Assembly: GCF_900177245.1 (NCBI RefSeq) | Contig: NZ_FXBM01000001.1 | Location: 1,612,001-1,676,000 of the forward strand | Direction: 5' to 3' | Source: Rathayibacter oskolensis | GTDB lineage: Bacteria; Actinomycetota; Actinomycetes; Actinomycetales; Microbacteriaceae | DNA: 64,000 nucleotides | Shown here: piece after piece, positions 8,409 to 17,686 of the stretch | Position numbering within the stretch: position 1 is the first letter of the stretch | Layout: every line of letters starts with the position of its first letter | Notes under the pieces: generated by a model | Told to the model about the DNA's origin: nothing | Databases searched by the model: none | What the model saw: only the letters and a program-made list of their open reading frames with translations | Made by a program: the position numbers and the translations under genes

Positions 8409-9827
8409 TCAACCGACGCTCCCCTCCATCCCCATCTCGATGAGCTTGTTGAGCTCGAGGGCGTACTCCATCGGCAGCTCGCGTGCGATCGGCTCGATGA
8501 AGCCGCGGACGATCATGGCCATGGCCTCGTCCTCGGGCATCCCGCGGGACATCAGGTAGAAGAGCTGCTCCTCGCTGACCTTCGAGACGGTGGCCTCGTG
8601 GCCGAGCTGGACGTCGTCGACCCGGATGTCGATCGCGGGGTAGGTGTCCGAGCGCGAGATGGTGTCGACGAGCAGAGCGTCGCACCGCACGGTGTTGGCG
8701 GAGTGGTGCGCGTTCGCATCGACCCGCACCTCACCGCGGTACCCGGCGCGCCCGCCTCCCCTGGCGATCGACTTCGAGACGATCGACGACTGCGTGTAGG
8801 GAGCCATGTGGATCATCTTGGCGCCGGCGTCCTGGTGCTGACCGGGACCGGCGAAGGCGACGGAGAGGGTCTCGCCCTTCGCGTGCTCGCCGACGAGGAA
8901 GATCGACGGGTACTTCATCGTCACCTTGGAGCCGATGTTGCCGTCGATCCACTCCATCGTCGCGCCCTCGTGGGCGATGGCGCGCTTGGTGACCAGGTTG
9001 TAGACGTTGTTCGACCAGTTCTGGATCGTCGTGTAGCGCACCCGGGCGTTCTTCTTCACGATGATCTCGACCACGGCGGAGTGCAGCGAGTCCGACTTGT
9101 AGATCGGCGCGGTGCAGCCCTCGATGTAGTGGACGTAGCTGTCCTCGTCGGCGATGATCAGCGTCCGCTCGAACTGGCCCATGTTCTCGGTGTTGATCCG
9201 GAAGTAGGCCTGCAGCGGGATGTCGACGTGGACGCCCTTGGGGACGTAGACGAAGGAGCCGCCCGACCAGACCGCCGTGTTCAGAGCCGCGAACTTGTTG
9301 TCGCCGGCGGGGATGACGGTCCCGAAGTACTCCTGGAAGATCTCGGGGTGCTCGCGCAGCGCCGTGTCGGTGTCCATGAAGATGACGCCCTGCTCCTCCA
9401 GATCCTCGCGGATCTGGTGGTAGACGACCTCGGACTCGTACTGGGCGGCCACGCCGCCGACGAGTCGCTGACGCTCGGCCTCCGGGATGCCGAGTCGCTC
9501 GTAGGTGTTCTTGATGTCGTCGGGGAGGTCGTCCCAGGTCTGCGCCTGCTTCTCGGTCGAGCGCACGAAGTACTTGATGTTGTCGAAGTCGATGGCCGAC
9601 AGGTCGGCTCCCCACGTCGGCATGGGCTTGCGCTCGAAGAGCTTCAGCGCCTTCATCCGGCGCTCGCGCATCCAGGCGGGCTCGTTCTTCAGCGCGGAGA
9701 TGTCGGAGACGACCTCGGGTGAGATGCCGCGGCGCGCGGACGCACCGGCGGAGTCCGAGTCGGACCAGCCGAACTCGTAGACGCCGAGGCTCTCGAGCTC
9801 GGGGCGGTCGATCAGGATGTCTGACAT
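8409..9827 (-). CDS. sufB: Fe-S cluster assembly protein SufB
   Basis: A 472-residue core scaffold on which the nascent Fe-S cluster is formed. Highly conserved blocks include [59 protein letters not shown] (the cysteine belongs to the known cluster region) and [17 protein letters not shown]. It is the first gene of the operon. Many actinobacteria have the SufR repressor just upstream; here there is only a 355-base gap and a small opposite-strand ORF. The ATG at 9827 is preceded by GAGG. Confidence 0.95.
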   Translation of the reverse strand: MSDILIDRPELESLGVYEFGWSDSDSAGASARRGISPEVVSDISALKNEPAWMRERRMKALKLFERKPMPTWGADLSAIDFDNIKYFVRSTEKQAQTWDDLPDDIKNTYERLGIPEAERQRLVGGVAAQYESEVVYHQIREDLEEQGVIFMDTDTALREHPEIFQEYFGTVIPAGDNKFAALNTAVWSGGSFVYVPKGVHVDIPLQAYFRINTENMGQFERTLIIADEDSYVHYIEGCTAPIYKSDSLHSAVVEIIVKKNARVRYTTIQNWSNNVYNLVTKRAIAHEGATMEWIDGNIGSKVTMKYPSIFLVGEHAKGETLSVAFAGPGQHQDAGAKMIHMAPYTQSSIVSKSIARGGGRAGYRGEVRVDANAHHSANTVRCDALLVDTISRSDTYPAIDIRVDDVQLGHEATVSKVSEEQLFYLMSRGMPEDEAMAMIVRGFIEPIARELPMEYALELNKLIEMGMEGSVG

Positions 9828-10182
9828 GTGTACCTCGTTTCCTACCCACTGCTAACCGGTCGGGCTCCGGAGTCATTCCCCCGGGGTGGACCCGTGAGGT
9901 GCGTTCCGGCCGGTCGCGCGATCGGAGAGATGCGCGGAGCGGGTGATGTGCGTCCCTGGGATGTCCTGAGGCGTGCTGCGGCGCTCCATCGGGCCGTCGG
10001 TCCCGGCTCCCGCGATCTGCGCGGAGGGCGCGTCCCGCGCCGAACCTGAACCAGCTACTCATCTTACGGACGGTGCGAGCCGAGCGGAACCTCCGCACCT
10101 GGGTGTCGGCCGGGTAGAGCGCGTCGCGACGTCAGACGCGCATGGCCATACGCGTGTCAGTGGTCCGTGGTGGAGTGCAGCC
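9828..10182. other. Intergenic region upstream of sufB
   Basis: About 355 bases without a convincing gene. It should hold the suf operon promoter. The only promoter-like element I can point to is a TAAGAT box on the minus strand at 10061-10066. No SufR-type or IscR-type palindrome could be recognised by eye. Confidence 0.4.
10061..10066 (-). promoter_or_regulatory. Possible -10 box for the suf operon
   Basis: TAAGAT on the minus strand. It would give a leader of about 225 nt before sufB, which is long; the -35 region (TTCCGC, 17 bases upstream) is poor. Confidence 0.3.
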
Positions 10183-10374
10183 ATGCAGAACGACGACCGC
10201 CTCCCCCGACTCCCTCGCCTCCTCATCGCGCTGACGCGCCTGCGCCTCGCGCGCGACGAGGCGCCCGTCTTCACGCACCTCGCCGAGGCGCTCGCCCGGG
10301 AGCTGCCCGGCCGCGCGCTGCCGATGGCGCTCCTCCGGCTCCGGCACCACCTGCACACGTCGAGCCGCGGGTGA
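10183..10374 (+). CDS. Small hypothetical protein
   Basis: A 63-residue Leu/Arg-rich protein starting MQNDDRLPRLPRLLIALTRL, with no recognisable domain. Nearly every third codon position is G or C (only two exceptions), as in the real genes here, and it ends four bases from the convergent ctaA stop. There is no clear ribosome site (GTGGAGTGCAGCC precedes the ATG). It could be a real small protein or a chance frame in very GC-rich DNA. Confidence 0.4.
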   Translation: MQNDDRLPRLPRLLIALTRLRLARDEAPVFTHLAEALARELPGRALPMALLRLRHHLHTSSRG

Positions 10375-10377
10375 CGC

Positions 10378-11337
10378 TCAGCGCGTGGGCTGGAGCTCCT
10401 CCGCGGCCTGACGCCGCTGCGACCGCACGGTGAAGAGCCGCGGGTTGACGTCGAGGAGCACCCGGACGGCACCGACCCAGACGAGCGCCGATCCGAGCAG
10501 GTGGACGGCGACGAGCGCCTCCGGGAGGGCGAGCAGCGACTGCGCGACACCGACGACGGCCTGCAGGACGACGACGATCACGAAGGTCAGCACCCGGCGT
10601 CGTGCGAGCTCCGATCCCGGGGCGCGCGCGAGCAGCGCGAAGAGGGCGATCCCCAGCACGAGCGAGGCGGTCCCGAGGATCCCGTGGACGACGGTGACGC
10701 TCTCCCAGTGGAACTGCATGCGCGGCACCTCCGCCGAGTCGCCCGCATGGGGACCGGTGCCCGTCACGAGCGTGCCGACCAGGATCACGAGCAGGGTCGC
10801 GACGACCACGGCGATGCTGATGCCGCGCGTCAGGGCGTCGGGCTCGAACGACGTCGACTGCGAGCGGTGCGCCCGGTGCCAGGTCAGGGAGGTCGTCGTG
10901 AGCAGCGCGATCGCCAGGACGAAGTGCCCCGCGACGATGTACGGGTTCAGACCCGAGTGCACGGTCGCGCCGCCCGCGAGCGCGTTGGCCACGACGAGCC
11001 AGAACTGCGACCAGGCCAGCCGGGTCATCGTCCGGTCGCGCGGCCTCTGGAGCCGCGCGGCGGTGATCGCCCAGCCGACGGCGACGATGAGGACGCCGGT
11101 GAAGGCGCGATTGGTGAACTCGATGAACCCGTGGATCCCGAGCTCGGGCGTCGAGGTCAACGACCCCGCCTCGCAGGCCGGCCAGGTCGGGCAGCCGAGA
11201 CCCGAGCCGGTGAGCCGCACCACTCCCCCGAAGAAGATGATCAGGATGCTCGCCACCAGAGCGGCGGTCGTGCCCCAGCGCAGCGCCCGGGGCGTCAGCG
11301 TGACGCGCTCGGCGAGGAGGGAGAACGGCGTCACCAT
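10378..11337 (-). CDS. ctaA: Heme A synthase (COX15/CtaA family)
   Basis: A 319-residue membrane protein with about eight transmembrane helices. It oxidises heme O to heme A for the aa3-type cytochrome oxidase. Visible signatures are GGVVRLTGSGLGCPTWPACE early on, with the Cys pair of the first extracellular loop, and heme-ligand histidines in IHGFIEFTNRAF, VHSGLNPYIVAGHF, VTVVHGILG and AVHLLGS. Its ATG at 11337 overlaps the ctaB stop by one base (TGATG), so the two genes are translationally coupled. Codons further upstream in the frame lie inside ctaB and are not part of this gene. Confidence 0.92.
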   Translation of the reverse strand: MVTPFSLLAERVTLTPRALRWGTTAALVASILIIFFGGVVRLTGSGLGCPTWPACEAGSLTSTPELGIHGFIEFTNRAFTGVLIVAVGWAITAARLQRPRDRTMTRLAWSQFWLVVANALAGGATVHSGLNPYIVAGHFVLAIALLTTTSLTWHRAHRSQSTSFEPDALTRGISIAVVVATLLVILVGTLVTGTGPHAGDSAEVPRMQFHWESVTVVHGILGTASLVLGIALFALLARAPGSELARRRVLTFVIVVVLQAVVGVAQSLLALPEALVAVHLLGSALVWVGAVRVLLDVNPRLFTVRSQRRQAAEELQPTR

Positions 11338-12269
11338 CAGAAGGGCAGCAGCGGGTCGATGCCGACGGCGAGGAACAGCAGCGTCAGGTAGCCGATCGAG
11401 CCGTGGAACACGCGCATCGGCGACACGTGCTCGTGGCGGATGGCGAGGTTGTAGAGCCGGTGCGTCTCGGCGACGAACCACACTCCGCTCGCAAGGGCCA
11501 CCACGGTGTAGACGACGCCCATCCCGGCGATCGGGATCAGCAGGAGCGAGCAGGCGACGGTCGCCCAGGCGTACAGGATCACCTGGAGGCCGACGATCGT
11601 CCGCCCGCGCACCACGGCCAGCATCGGGACACCGGCGGCCTGGTAGTCGTCGCGGTACTTCATCGAGAGCGGCCAGTAGTGCGGCGGCGTCCAGAGGAAG
11701 ATGACCGAGAACAGGATGACCGGCGCCCAGTCGAGCGAGCCCGTCACCGCCGCCCAGCCGATCAGGACGGGCATGCAGCCCGCGATCCCGCCCCAGACGA
11801 TGTTCTGCGGCGTCCGGCGCTTGAGGAACAGCGTGTAGAAGACGACGTAGATGAGGATCGCCGCGAGCGAGAGGGCGGCCGCGAGCCAGTTGGCCGTGAG
11901 GCCGAGCCAGAGGATCGACAGCACGCCGATCGTGGTCGCGAACACCAGCGCGGCGCGATCCGAGATCTCGCCCGTGACGAGGGGCCGGTTCTTCGTCCGG
12001 TTCATGATGCGGTCGATGTCGCGGTCGAAGTAGCAGTTGAACGCGCCGGCCGACCCGGCGCTCAGCGCTCCGCCGATGAGGACGTTCAGCACGAGGAGCA
12101 GGTCCGGGATGCCGCCCTGCGCGAGGATCATCGTCGGCGCCGTGACGACGAGGAGCAGCTCGATCACCCGGGGCTTGGTCAACGAGACGAACGCCCTGAC
12201 CTTGCGAGAGAGCGCCGACCGCGAGGGTCCGCCTCGCTCGACGGCGGTGGTCTCTACGGCTACGTCCAT
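11337..12269 (-). CDS. ctaB: Protoheme IX farnesyltransferase (heme O synthase)
   Basis: A 310-residue UbiA-superfamily prenyltransferase with about nine transmembrane helices, converting heme B to heme O with farnesyl diphosphate. The first Asp-rich site is [20 protein letters not shown]; the second conserved loop is [17 protein letters not shown]. The ATG at 12269 has GAGGAG four bases upstream and gives the family's usual N-terminus before [13 protein letters not shown]. It is first in the ctaB-ctaA operon and divergent from tkt, the standard actinobacterial arrangement. Confidence 0.94.
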   Translation of the reverse strand: MDVAVETTAVERGGPSRSALSRKVRAFVSLTKPRVIELLLVVTAPTMILAQGGIPDLLLVLNVLIGGALSAGSAGAFNCYFDRDIDRIMNRTKNRPLVTGEISDRAALVFATTIGVLSILWLGLTANWLAAALSLAAILIYVVFYTLFLKRRTPQNIVWGGIAGCMPVLIGWAAVTGSLDWAPVILFSVIFLWTPPHYWPLSMKYRDDYQAAGVPMLAVVRGRTIVGLQVILYAWATVACSLLLIPIAGMGVVYTVVALASGVWFVAETHRLYNLAIRHEHVSPMRVFHGSIGYLTLLFLAVGIDPLLPF

Positions 12270-12299
12270 TGCTCCTCTAACGATCGATGATCCCGAACG

Positions 12300-12305
12300 A
12301 GTGTA
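12300..12305 (-). promoter_or_regulatory. -10 box for ctaB
   Basis: TACACT on the minus strand. The predicted start lies about 24 nt before the ATG and leaves room for the GAGGAG ribosome site. No clear -35 element. Confidence 0.45.
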
Positions 12306-12405
12306 ATGCGCCGTCGCCGCACGGGAGCCGCGAGTGCACGCTTGCCCAAACGAGCGCCGACATATGCGAAGCCGCAACCCCCGCGGGGCGGGACCCTCCC
12401 GTCGG

Positions 12406-12411
12406 TAGGAT
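12406..12411 (+). promoter_or_regulatory. Possible -10 box for tkt
   Basis: TAGGAT on the plus strand would give a leader of about 170 nt before the GTG of tkt. The -35 region is GC-rich and uninformative. Confidence 0.3.
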
Positions 12412-12588
12412 CGGTACTGCTCGCCAGAGCGCCCGGCACGCACCCGAGCCCGTCCGACCGATCGGTCCTACGCGGCCGAGAGGGCCGTCGCCGGAGCATC
12501 GTGCCGAAGTCGTCATGCGGCGTGCTCCACCATGCGAGAGGGCGGACGGTCCCCGTCTGCCCCACGTCTCGAGAAGGGTCAGTACCAA

Positions 12589-14682
12589 GTGTCAGAACTG
12601 CAATGGGAATCCATTGACGAGAAGGCAGTCGACACGGCGAGGGTCCTCGCCGCGGATGCGGTCGAGAAGGTCGGCAACGGCCATCCCGGAACCGCCATGA
12701 GCCTCGCGCCCGCCGCCTACCTCCTGTTCCAGAAGGTCATGCGCCGCGACCCCTCCGATGCGACCTGGATCGGACGCGACCGCTTCATCCTCTCGGTCGG
12801 CCACTCCTCGCTGACCCAGTACGTCCAGTTCTACCTGGGTGGCTACGGACTCGAGCTCGACGACCTCAAGGCTCTGCGGACCTGGGGCTCCAAGACCCCC
12901 GGGCACCCCGAGTACGGACACACCGACGGCGTCGAGATCACGACGGGCCCGCTCGGCCAGGGCCTCGCCTCCGCCGTCGGCTTCGCCTACGCGTCCCGCT
13001 TCGAGCGCGACCTCTTCGACCCCGAGGCCGACGCCGGCACCTCGCCCTTCGACCACTTCGTCTACGTGATCGCCGGCGACGGCGACCTCCAGGAGGGCGT
13101 CACCAGCGAGGCCTCCTCGCTGGCGGGCCACCAGAAGCTCGGCAACCTCGTCGTCATCTACGACTCCAACCAGATCTCGATCGAGGACGACACCAACATC
13201 GCCTTCACCGAGGACGTCAGGGCCCGCTACGAGGCCTACGACTGGCAGGTGCAGGTCGTCGACTGGAAGAAGACCGGCGAGTACCACGAGGACGTCGCCG
13301 AGCTCCACGCCGCGATCGAGGCCGCGAAGGGCGAGACCGACAAGCCGTCGCTCATCATCCTGCGGACGATCATCGGCTGGCCCTCGCCGAAGAAGCAGAA
13401 CACCGGCAAGATCCACGGCTCGGCGCTCGGCGCCGACGAGCTGCGCGGCCTCAAGGAGGTCCTCGGCTTCGACCCGGAGAAGACCTTCGACGTCGCCGAC
13501 GAGGTCATCGAGCACACCCGCAAGGCCGTCGAGCGCGGCCAGGCGGCGCACGCCGAGTGGAACGAGCAGTTCGACGCCTGGGCGTCGGCCAACCCCGACA
13601 AGAAGGTCCTCCTCGACCGCGTCCTGAGCGGCGCGCTGCCCGAGGGCGTCCAGGAGGCGCTGCCCGTCTTCGAGCCCGGCAAGGAGGTGTCGACCCGCGC
13701 CGCGTCCGGCAAGGTCATCAACGCCCTCGCCGGCGTCGTGCCCGAGCTCTGGGGCGGCTCCGCCGACCTCGCGGAGTCGAACAACACGACGATCGAGGGA
13801 GCCGGCTCCTTCGTGCCCACCGAGTTCTCGACCCACGAGTGGACCGGCAAGAAGGGCGGCCGCGTGCTGCACTTCGGCATTCGCGAGCACGCCATGGGCT
13901 CGATCCTCAACGGCATCGTGCTGCACGGCAACACGCGCCCCTTCGGCGGCACCTTCCTGATCTTCTCGGACTACATGCGCCCGGCGGTCCGTCTCGCCGC
14001 GCTCATGAAGGCGCCCGCAATCTACGTCTGGACCCACGACTCCGTCGCTCTCGGCGAGGACGGCCCGACGCACCAGCCGGTCGAGCAGCTCGCCGCCCTC
14101 CGCGCGATCCCGGGACTGGACATCGTCCGCCCCGGGGACGCGAACGAGGTCGCCTACGCCTGGAAGACGATCCTCGAGCGCCGCGAGGGCCCGGCCGGCC
14201 TGGCGCTCACCCGCCAGAACATCCCGGTGTTCGAGCGAGGAGACGGCGAGGCCGAGGGCGAGACCTTCGCGCACGCCTCGAACGTCGCCAAGGGCGCCTA
14301 CGTGCTCGCCGAGGCGCCGAACGGCACGCCCGACGTTATCTTCATCGCCACGGGCTCCGAGCTGCAGATCGCCGTCGAGGCGCGCCAGCTGCTGAAGGAC
14401 GAGGGCATCAACGCCCGCGTCGTGTCGGCGCCGTCGCTCGAGTGGTTCGAGGAGCAGGACGCCGAGTACCGCGAGAAGGTGCTCCCCTCCTCCGTCAAGG
14501 CCCGCGTCTCGATCGAGGCCGGCCTCAGCCTCGGCTGGCAGAAGTACGTCGGCGACGCCGGCCGCTCGGTCTCGATCGAGCACTTCGGTGCCTCCGCCGA
14601 CTACAAGACCCTGTTCCGCGAGTTCGGGATCACGACCGACGCGGCACTCACCGCCGCGAAGGAGTCGATCGAGGCTTCCTGA
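12589..14682 (+). CDS. tkt: Transketolase
   Basis: A 697-residue thiamine diphosphate enzyme that moves two-carbon ketol units in the non-oxidative pentose-phosphate pathway. The N-terminal domain has [20 protein letters not shown] and the diphosphate-binding [20 protein letters not shown] followed by YDSNQIS. The middle domain has [15 protein letters not shown], with the catalytic Glu, and [20 protein letters not shown]. The start is GTG at 12589 ([20 protein letters not shown]), with GAAGGG about ten bases upstream; earlier in-frame codons are not conserved. First gene of tkt-tal-pgi-zwf-opcA-pgl. Confidence 0.96.
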   Translation: MSELQWESIDEKAVDTARVLAADAVEKVGNGHPGTAMSLAPAAYLLFQKVMRRDPSDATWIGRDRFILSVGHSSLTQYVQFYLGGYGLELDDLKALRTWGSKTPGHPEYGHTDGVEITTGPLGQGLASAVGFAYASRFERDLFDPEADAGTSPFDHFVYVIAGDGDLQEGVTSEASSLAGHQKLGNLVVIYDSNQISIEDDTNIAFTEDVRARYEAYDWQVQVVDWKKTGEYHEDVAELHAAIEAAKGETDKPSLIILRTIIGWPSPKKQNTGKIHGSALGADELRGLKEVLGFDPEKTFDVADEVIEHTRKAVERGQAAHAEWNEQFDAWASANPDKKVLLDRVLSGALPEGVQEALPVFEPGKEVSTRAASGKVINALAGVVPELWGGSADLAESNNTTIEGAGSFVPTEFSTHEWTGKKGGRVLHFGIREHAMGSILNGIVLHGNTRPFGGTFLIFSDYMRPAVRLAALMKAPAIYVWTHDSVALGEDGPTHQPVEQLAALRAIPGLDIVRPGDANEVAYAWKTILERREGPAGLALTRQNIPVFERGDGEAEGETFAHASNVAKGAYVLAEAPNGTPDVIFIATGSELQIAVEARQLLKDEGINARVVSAPSLEWFEEQDAEYREKVLPSSVKARVSIEAGLSLGWQKYVGDAGRSVSIEHFGASADYKTLFREFGITTDAALTAAKESIEAS

Positions 14683-14686
14683 CCCC

Positions 14687-14717
14687 GAAGGCCGCGTCCA
14701 CCACGGACGCGGCCTTC
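14687..14717 (+). terminator. Hairpin between tkt and tal
   Basis: Perfect 13-bp stem (GAAGGCCGCGTCC and its complement) with a 5-base loop, directly after the tkt stop. It lacks a T-run. It may act as a partial terminator or 3' stabiliser that sets tkt expression apart from the rest of the operon. Confidence 0.65.
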
Positions 14718-14777
14718 GCCGTCAGCCCGACGACTCCCCCCACGACCCGCACCACCTACGCACGAAGAAGAAGAGAC

Positions 14778-15899
14778 ATGACTGAGAACACCCCCACCGC
14801 AGAGCTCTCCGCCGCCGGCGTCAGCATCTGGCTCGACGACCTCTCTCGCACCCGCATCTCGTCCGGCGGACTGCAGAAGCTGATCGAGGAGAGGAACGTC
14901 GTCGGAGTCACCACCAACCCGACGATCTTCGCCGCCGCCCTCGCCAACGGCGAGTCCTACGACGCCCAGGTGCGCGAGCTCGCCGCCGCCGACACCTCGG
15001 TGACCGACGCCGTCTTCGAGATCACCACCGACGACGTCGCCGCCGCCTCCGACATCTTCCGCCCCGTCTACGACGCGACGAACGGCTACGACGGCCGCGT
15101 CTCGATCGAGGTCGAGCCCGGCCTCGCGCACGACGCGCAGGGCACGATCGAGCAGGCCAAGGCCCTCTGGGCCAAGGTCGACCGCCCCAACGCCATGATC
15201 AAGATCCCGGCGACCGTCGAGGGCCTCGAGGCCATCACCGAGGTCATCGGCTCCGGCATCTCGGTCAACGTCACCCTGATCTTCTCGCTCGCCCGCTACC
15301 GCGCGGTCATCAACGCCTACCTGGCAGGGCTCGAGAAGGCCAAGGAGGCGGGCATCGACCTGTCGACGATCCACTCCGTCGCCTCGTTCTTCGTCTCGCG
15401 CGTCGACACCGAGATCGACAAGCGCCTCGAGGCCGTCGGCACCGACGAGGCCCGCGCTCTGAAGAGCAAGTCGGGCGTCGCCAACGCGCAGCTCGCCTAC
15501 GAGGTGTTCGTCGAGGCGTTCGCCACCGAGCGCGCCCTGCTGCTCCAGGAGTCGGGAGCGAACCGCCAGCGCCCGCTCTGGGCCTCGACCGGCGTCAAGT
15601 CGACCGACCTGCCCGACACCCTCTACGTGACCGAGCTCGTCGCGGCCGGCGTCGTCAACACGATGCCCGAGAAGACCCTCGAGGCGACCTTCGACCACGG
15701 CGAGATCACCGGCGACACCGTCACCGGCTCCTACGCCGAGGCGAACGCGGTGCTCGACGCCGTCGCCGCCCAGGGCGTCTCGTACGCCGACGTCACCGAG
15801 CTCCTCGAGAAGGAGGGCGTCGAGAAGTTCGTCGTCTCGTGGAACGAGCTGCTCGACACCGTCACCGGCGCGCTCGAGGGCGCGAAGGCGAAGGCCTGA
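14778..15899 (+). CDS. tal: Transaldolase
   Basis: A 373-residue TIM-barrel aldolase that transfers dihydroxyacetone units in the pentose-phosphate pathway. The Schiff-base lysine is in [11 protein letters not shown], and the N-terminal signatures are SIWLDDLSR and [20 protein letters not shown] and [11 protein letters not shown] are C-terminal family blocks. The length fits the actinobacterial two-block transaldolase. GAAGAAGAAGAGAC precedes the ATG at 14778. The gene ends two bases before pgi. Confidence 0.95.
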   Translation: MTENTPTAELSAAGVSIWLDDLSRTRISSGGLQKLIEERNVVGVTTNPTIFAAALANGESYDAQVRELAAADTSVTDAVFEITTDDVAAASDIFRPVYDATNGYDGRVSIEVEPGLAHDAQGTIEQAKALWAKVDRPNAMIKIPATVEGLEAITEVIGSGISVNVTLIFSLARYRAVINAYLAGLEKAKEAGIDLSTIHSVASFFVSRVDTEIDKRLEAVGTDEARALKSKSGVANAQLAYEVFVEAFATERALLLQESGANRQRPLWASTGVKSTDLPDTLYVTELVAAGVVNTMPEKTLEATFDHGEITGDTVTGSYAEANAVLDAVAAQGVSYADVTELLEKEGVEKFVVSWNELLDTVTGALEGAKAKA

Positions 15900-15901
15900 G
15901 C

Positions 15902-17515
15902 ATGGCGATCCAGATCCACGTCAGCGGCGACGCCGAGAAGGCCGTCGACCGCGTCGTCCCCGATCTCGTCGCCGACGAGGTCGCCTCCGGCATCACCGCG
16001 CAGGTCCCGACGCTCTGGGGCGCCGAGGCCGAGGAGGAGTCGGCCAAGCGACTCGGCTGGACCGAGTCGACCACCGTCTCCCGCCCGCTGATCCCCGAGA
16101 TCGTCGCGCTCCGCGAGGAGTTCCACGCGAAGGGCGTCGATCACATCGTGCTCGGCGGCATGGGCGGCTCCTCCCTCGCTCCCGAGGTCATCACGCGCAC
16201 CGCGGGCGTCGAGCTCACCGTGCTCGACTCGACCGCTCCCGGTCAGGTGCTCGCCGCCCTGAACGACCGGCTGGCCTCGACCGCGGTCGTGATCTCGTCG
16301 AAGTCGGGATCCACCGTCGAGACCGCCAGCCAGAAGAAGGCGTACGAGAAGGCCTTCACCGAGGCCGGCATCGACCCGCTGGACCGCATCGTGATCGTGA
16401 CCGACCCGGGCTCGCCGCTCGACACGTCCGCGCGCGAGGCCGGCTACCGCGTCTTCAACGCCGACCCGAACATCGGCGGCCGCTTCTCGGCGCTGTCGGC
16501 CTTCGGTCTCGTGCCGTCCGGGCTCGCGGGTGCCGACATCGAGGCCCTCCTCGACGAGGCTTCGGAGGCGTCGCTCGGCCTGGCCGTCGACTCCCCCGAG
16601 AACCCGGGACTGATCCTGGGAGCAGCCATCGCCGCTACCAGCCCGCGCCGCGACAAGCTCGCGATCGTCGCCGACGGCACCCACATCGTGGGCTTCGCCG
16701 ACTGGGCGGAGCAGCTGATCGCCGAGTCGACCGGCAAGGACGGCACGGGCATCCTCCCCGTCGTCCTCGGGACGCTCGCTCCGGAGCTGTCGGAGGACCT
16801 GCCGGACGTGCAGGTCGTCCGCCTCGTGGACGACGCCAGCGCCCTGCACCTGTTCCCGCGCGACCGGCACGAGGGCGAGATCCTCCTCTCCGGTTCGCTC
16901 GGTGCGCAGATGCTCACGTGGGAGTACGCCGTGGCCGTCGCGGGTCGACTGCTCGGGATCAACCCGTTCGACCAGCCCGACGTCGAGTCGGCGAAGATCG
17001 CGACCCGTGCTCTGCTCGAGAAGCGTCCGGAGCCGGCAACTCCGGCGTTCACGGACGCCGGCATCGATGTCACCGGCACGCCCGCCGTGACCGAGGGCGC
17101 CACGACGGTCGCGCAGGCCGTCGACCTGCTCCTCGCCCAGCTGGGCGACGGCGGCTACGTGTCGATCCAGGCCTACGTCGACCGCCTCGCGCTCCCGCAG
17201 CTCGAGGGCGTCCGCGACCTCCTGGCGGCTCAGGCGCAGCGCCCGGTCACCTTCGGGTGGGGCCCGCGCTTCCTGCACTCGACCGGGCAGTACCACAAGG
17301 GCGGAGCGCCGACCGGCGTCTTCCTCCAGATCACCGAGCGCGCGAGCGTGGACCTCGAGATCCCCGAGAGCCCGTTCACCTTCGGCCAGCTGATCCTCGC
17401 TCAGGCCGCCGGCGACGCGAGCGTGCTCGCCGAGCACGGCCGTCCCGTGCTCACGCTGACGCTGACCGACCCCGAGGCCGACCTCGAGGCGCTCTTCGAG
17501 GCGCTCAACACCTGA
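15902..17515 (+). CDS. pgi: Glucose-6-phosphate isomerase
   Basis: A 537-residue protein with paired SIS-type sugar isomerase domains, interconverting glucose-6-phosphate and fructose-6-phosphate. Phosphosugar-binding loops are visible as LGGMGGSSLAPEV and ISSKSGSTVET, and DPGSPLDTSAREAGYRVFN and NIGGRFSALSAFGLVPSGL follow. Its C-terminal half (FGWGPRFLHSTGQYHKGGAPTG split over two stretches) is typical of the actinobacterial pgi/tal-linked form. The ATG at 15902 is two bases after tal, with its ribosome site inside tal. Placing it between tal and zwf is common in this family. Confidence 0.93.
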   Translation: MAIQIHVSGDAEKAVDRVVPDLVADEVASGITAQVPTLWGAEAEEESAKRLGWTESTTVSRPLIPEIVALREEFHAKGVDHIVLGGMGGSSLAPEVITRTAGVELTVLDSTAPGQVLAALNDRLASTAVVISSKSGSTVETASQKKAYEKAFTEAGIDPLDRIVIVTDPGSPLDTSAREAGYRVFNADPNIGGRFSALSAFGLVPSGLAGADIEALLDEASEASLGLAVDSPENPGLILGAAIAATSPRRDKLAIVADGTHIVGFADWAEQLIAESTGKDGTGILPVVLGTLAPELSEDLPDVQVVRLVDDASALHLFPRDRHEGEILLSGSLGAQMLTWEYAVAVAGRLLGINPFDQPDVESAKIATRALLEKRPEPATPAFTDAGIDVTGTPAVTEGATTVAQAVDLLLAQLGDGGYVSIQAYVDRLALPQLEGVRDLLAAQAQRPVTFGWGPRFLHSTGQYHKGGAPTGVFLQITERASVDLEIPESPFTFGQLILAQAAGDASVLAEHGRPVLTLTLTDPEADLEALFEALNT

Positions 17516-17521
17516 TCCGCC

Positions 17522-17563
17522 GGGCACGTCCCTCCCGCCGTCACGGCGGCGAGGGGCGTGCCC
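17522..17563 (+). terminator. Hairpin after pgi
   Basis: Long inverted repeat: GGGCACG pairs with CGTGCCC, with an inner CCGCCGT/ACGGCGG stem. It sits in the 171-base gap between pgi and zwf and could divide the operon. Confidence 0.65.
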
Positions 17564-17686
17564 GTCGTCCGTCACCCCTCTGCGGAGGAGCGCCGCGTCC
17601 TCCGATCCCGGCCGGCGCGGCGCCTCCTCCCCCTCGTCACCGATCGCAGTGCGCCGGCCCGCCCGGCACACAGAAGGACACTGCAC

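Larger units (their letters stand above)
12270..12588. other. Divergent ctaB/tkt regulatory region
   Basis: 319 bases between divergent operons. It holds the ctaB -10 box at 12300-12305 and a candidate tkt -10 (TAGGAT, 12406-12411). No other structure stands out; short open frames on both strands here lack conserved sequence. Confidence 0.5.
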
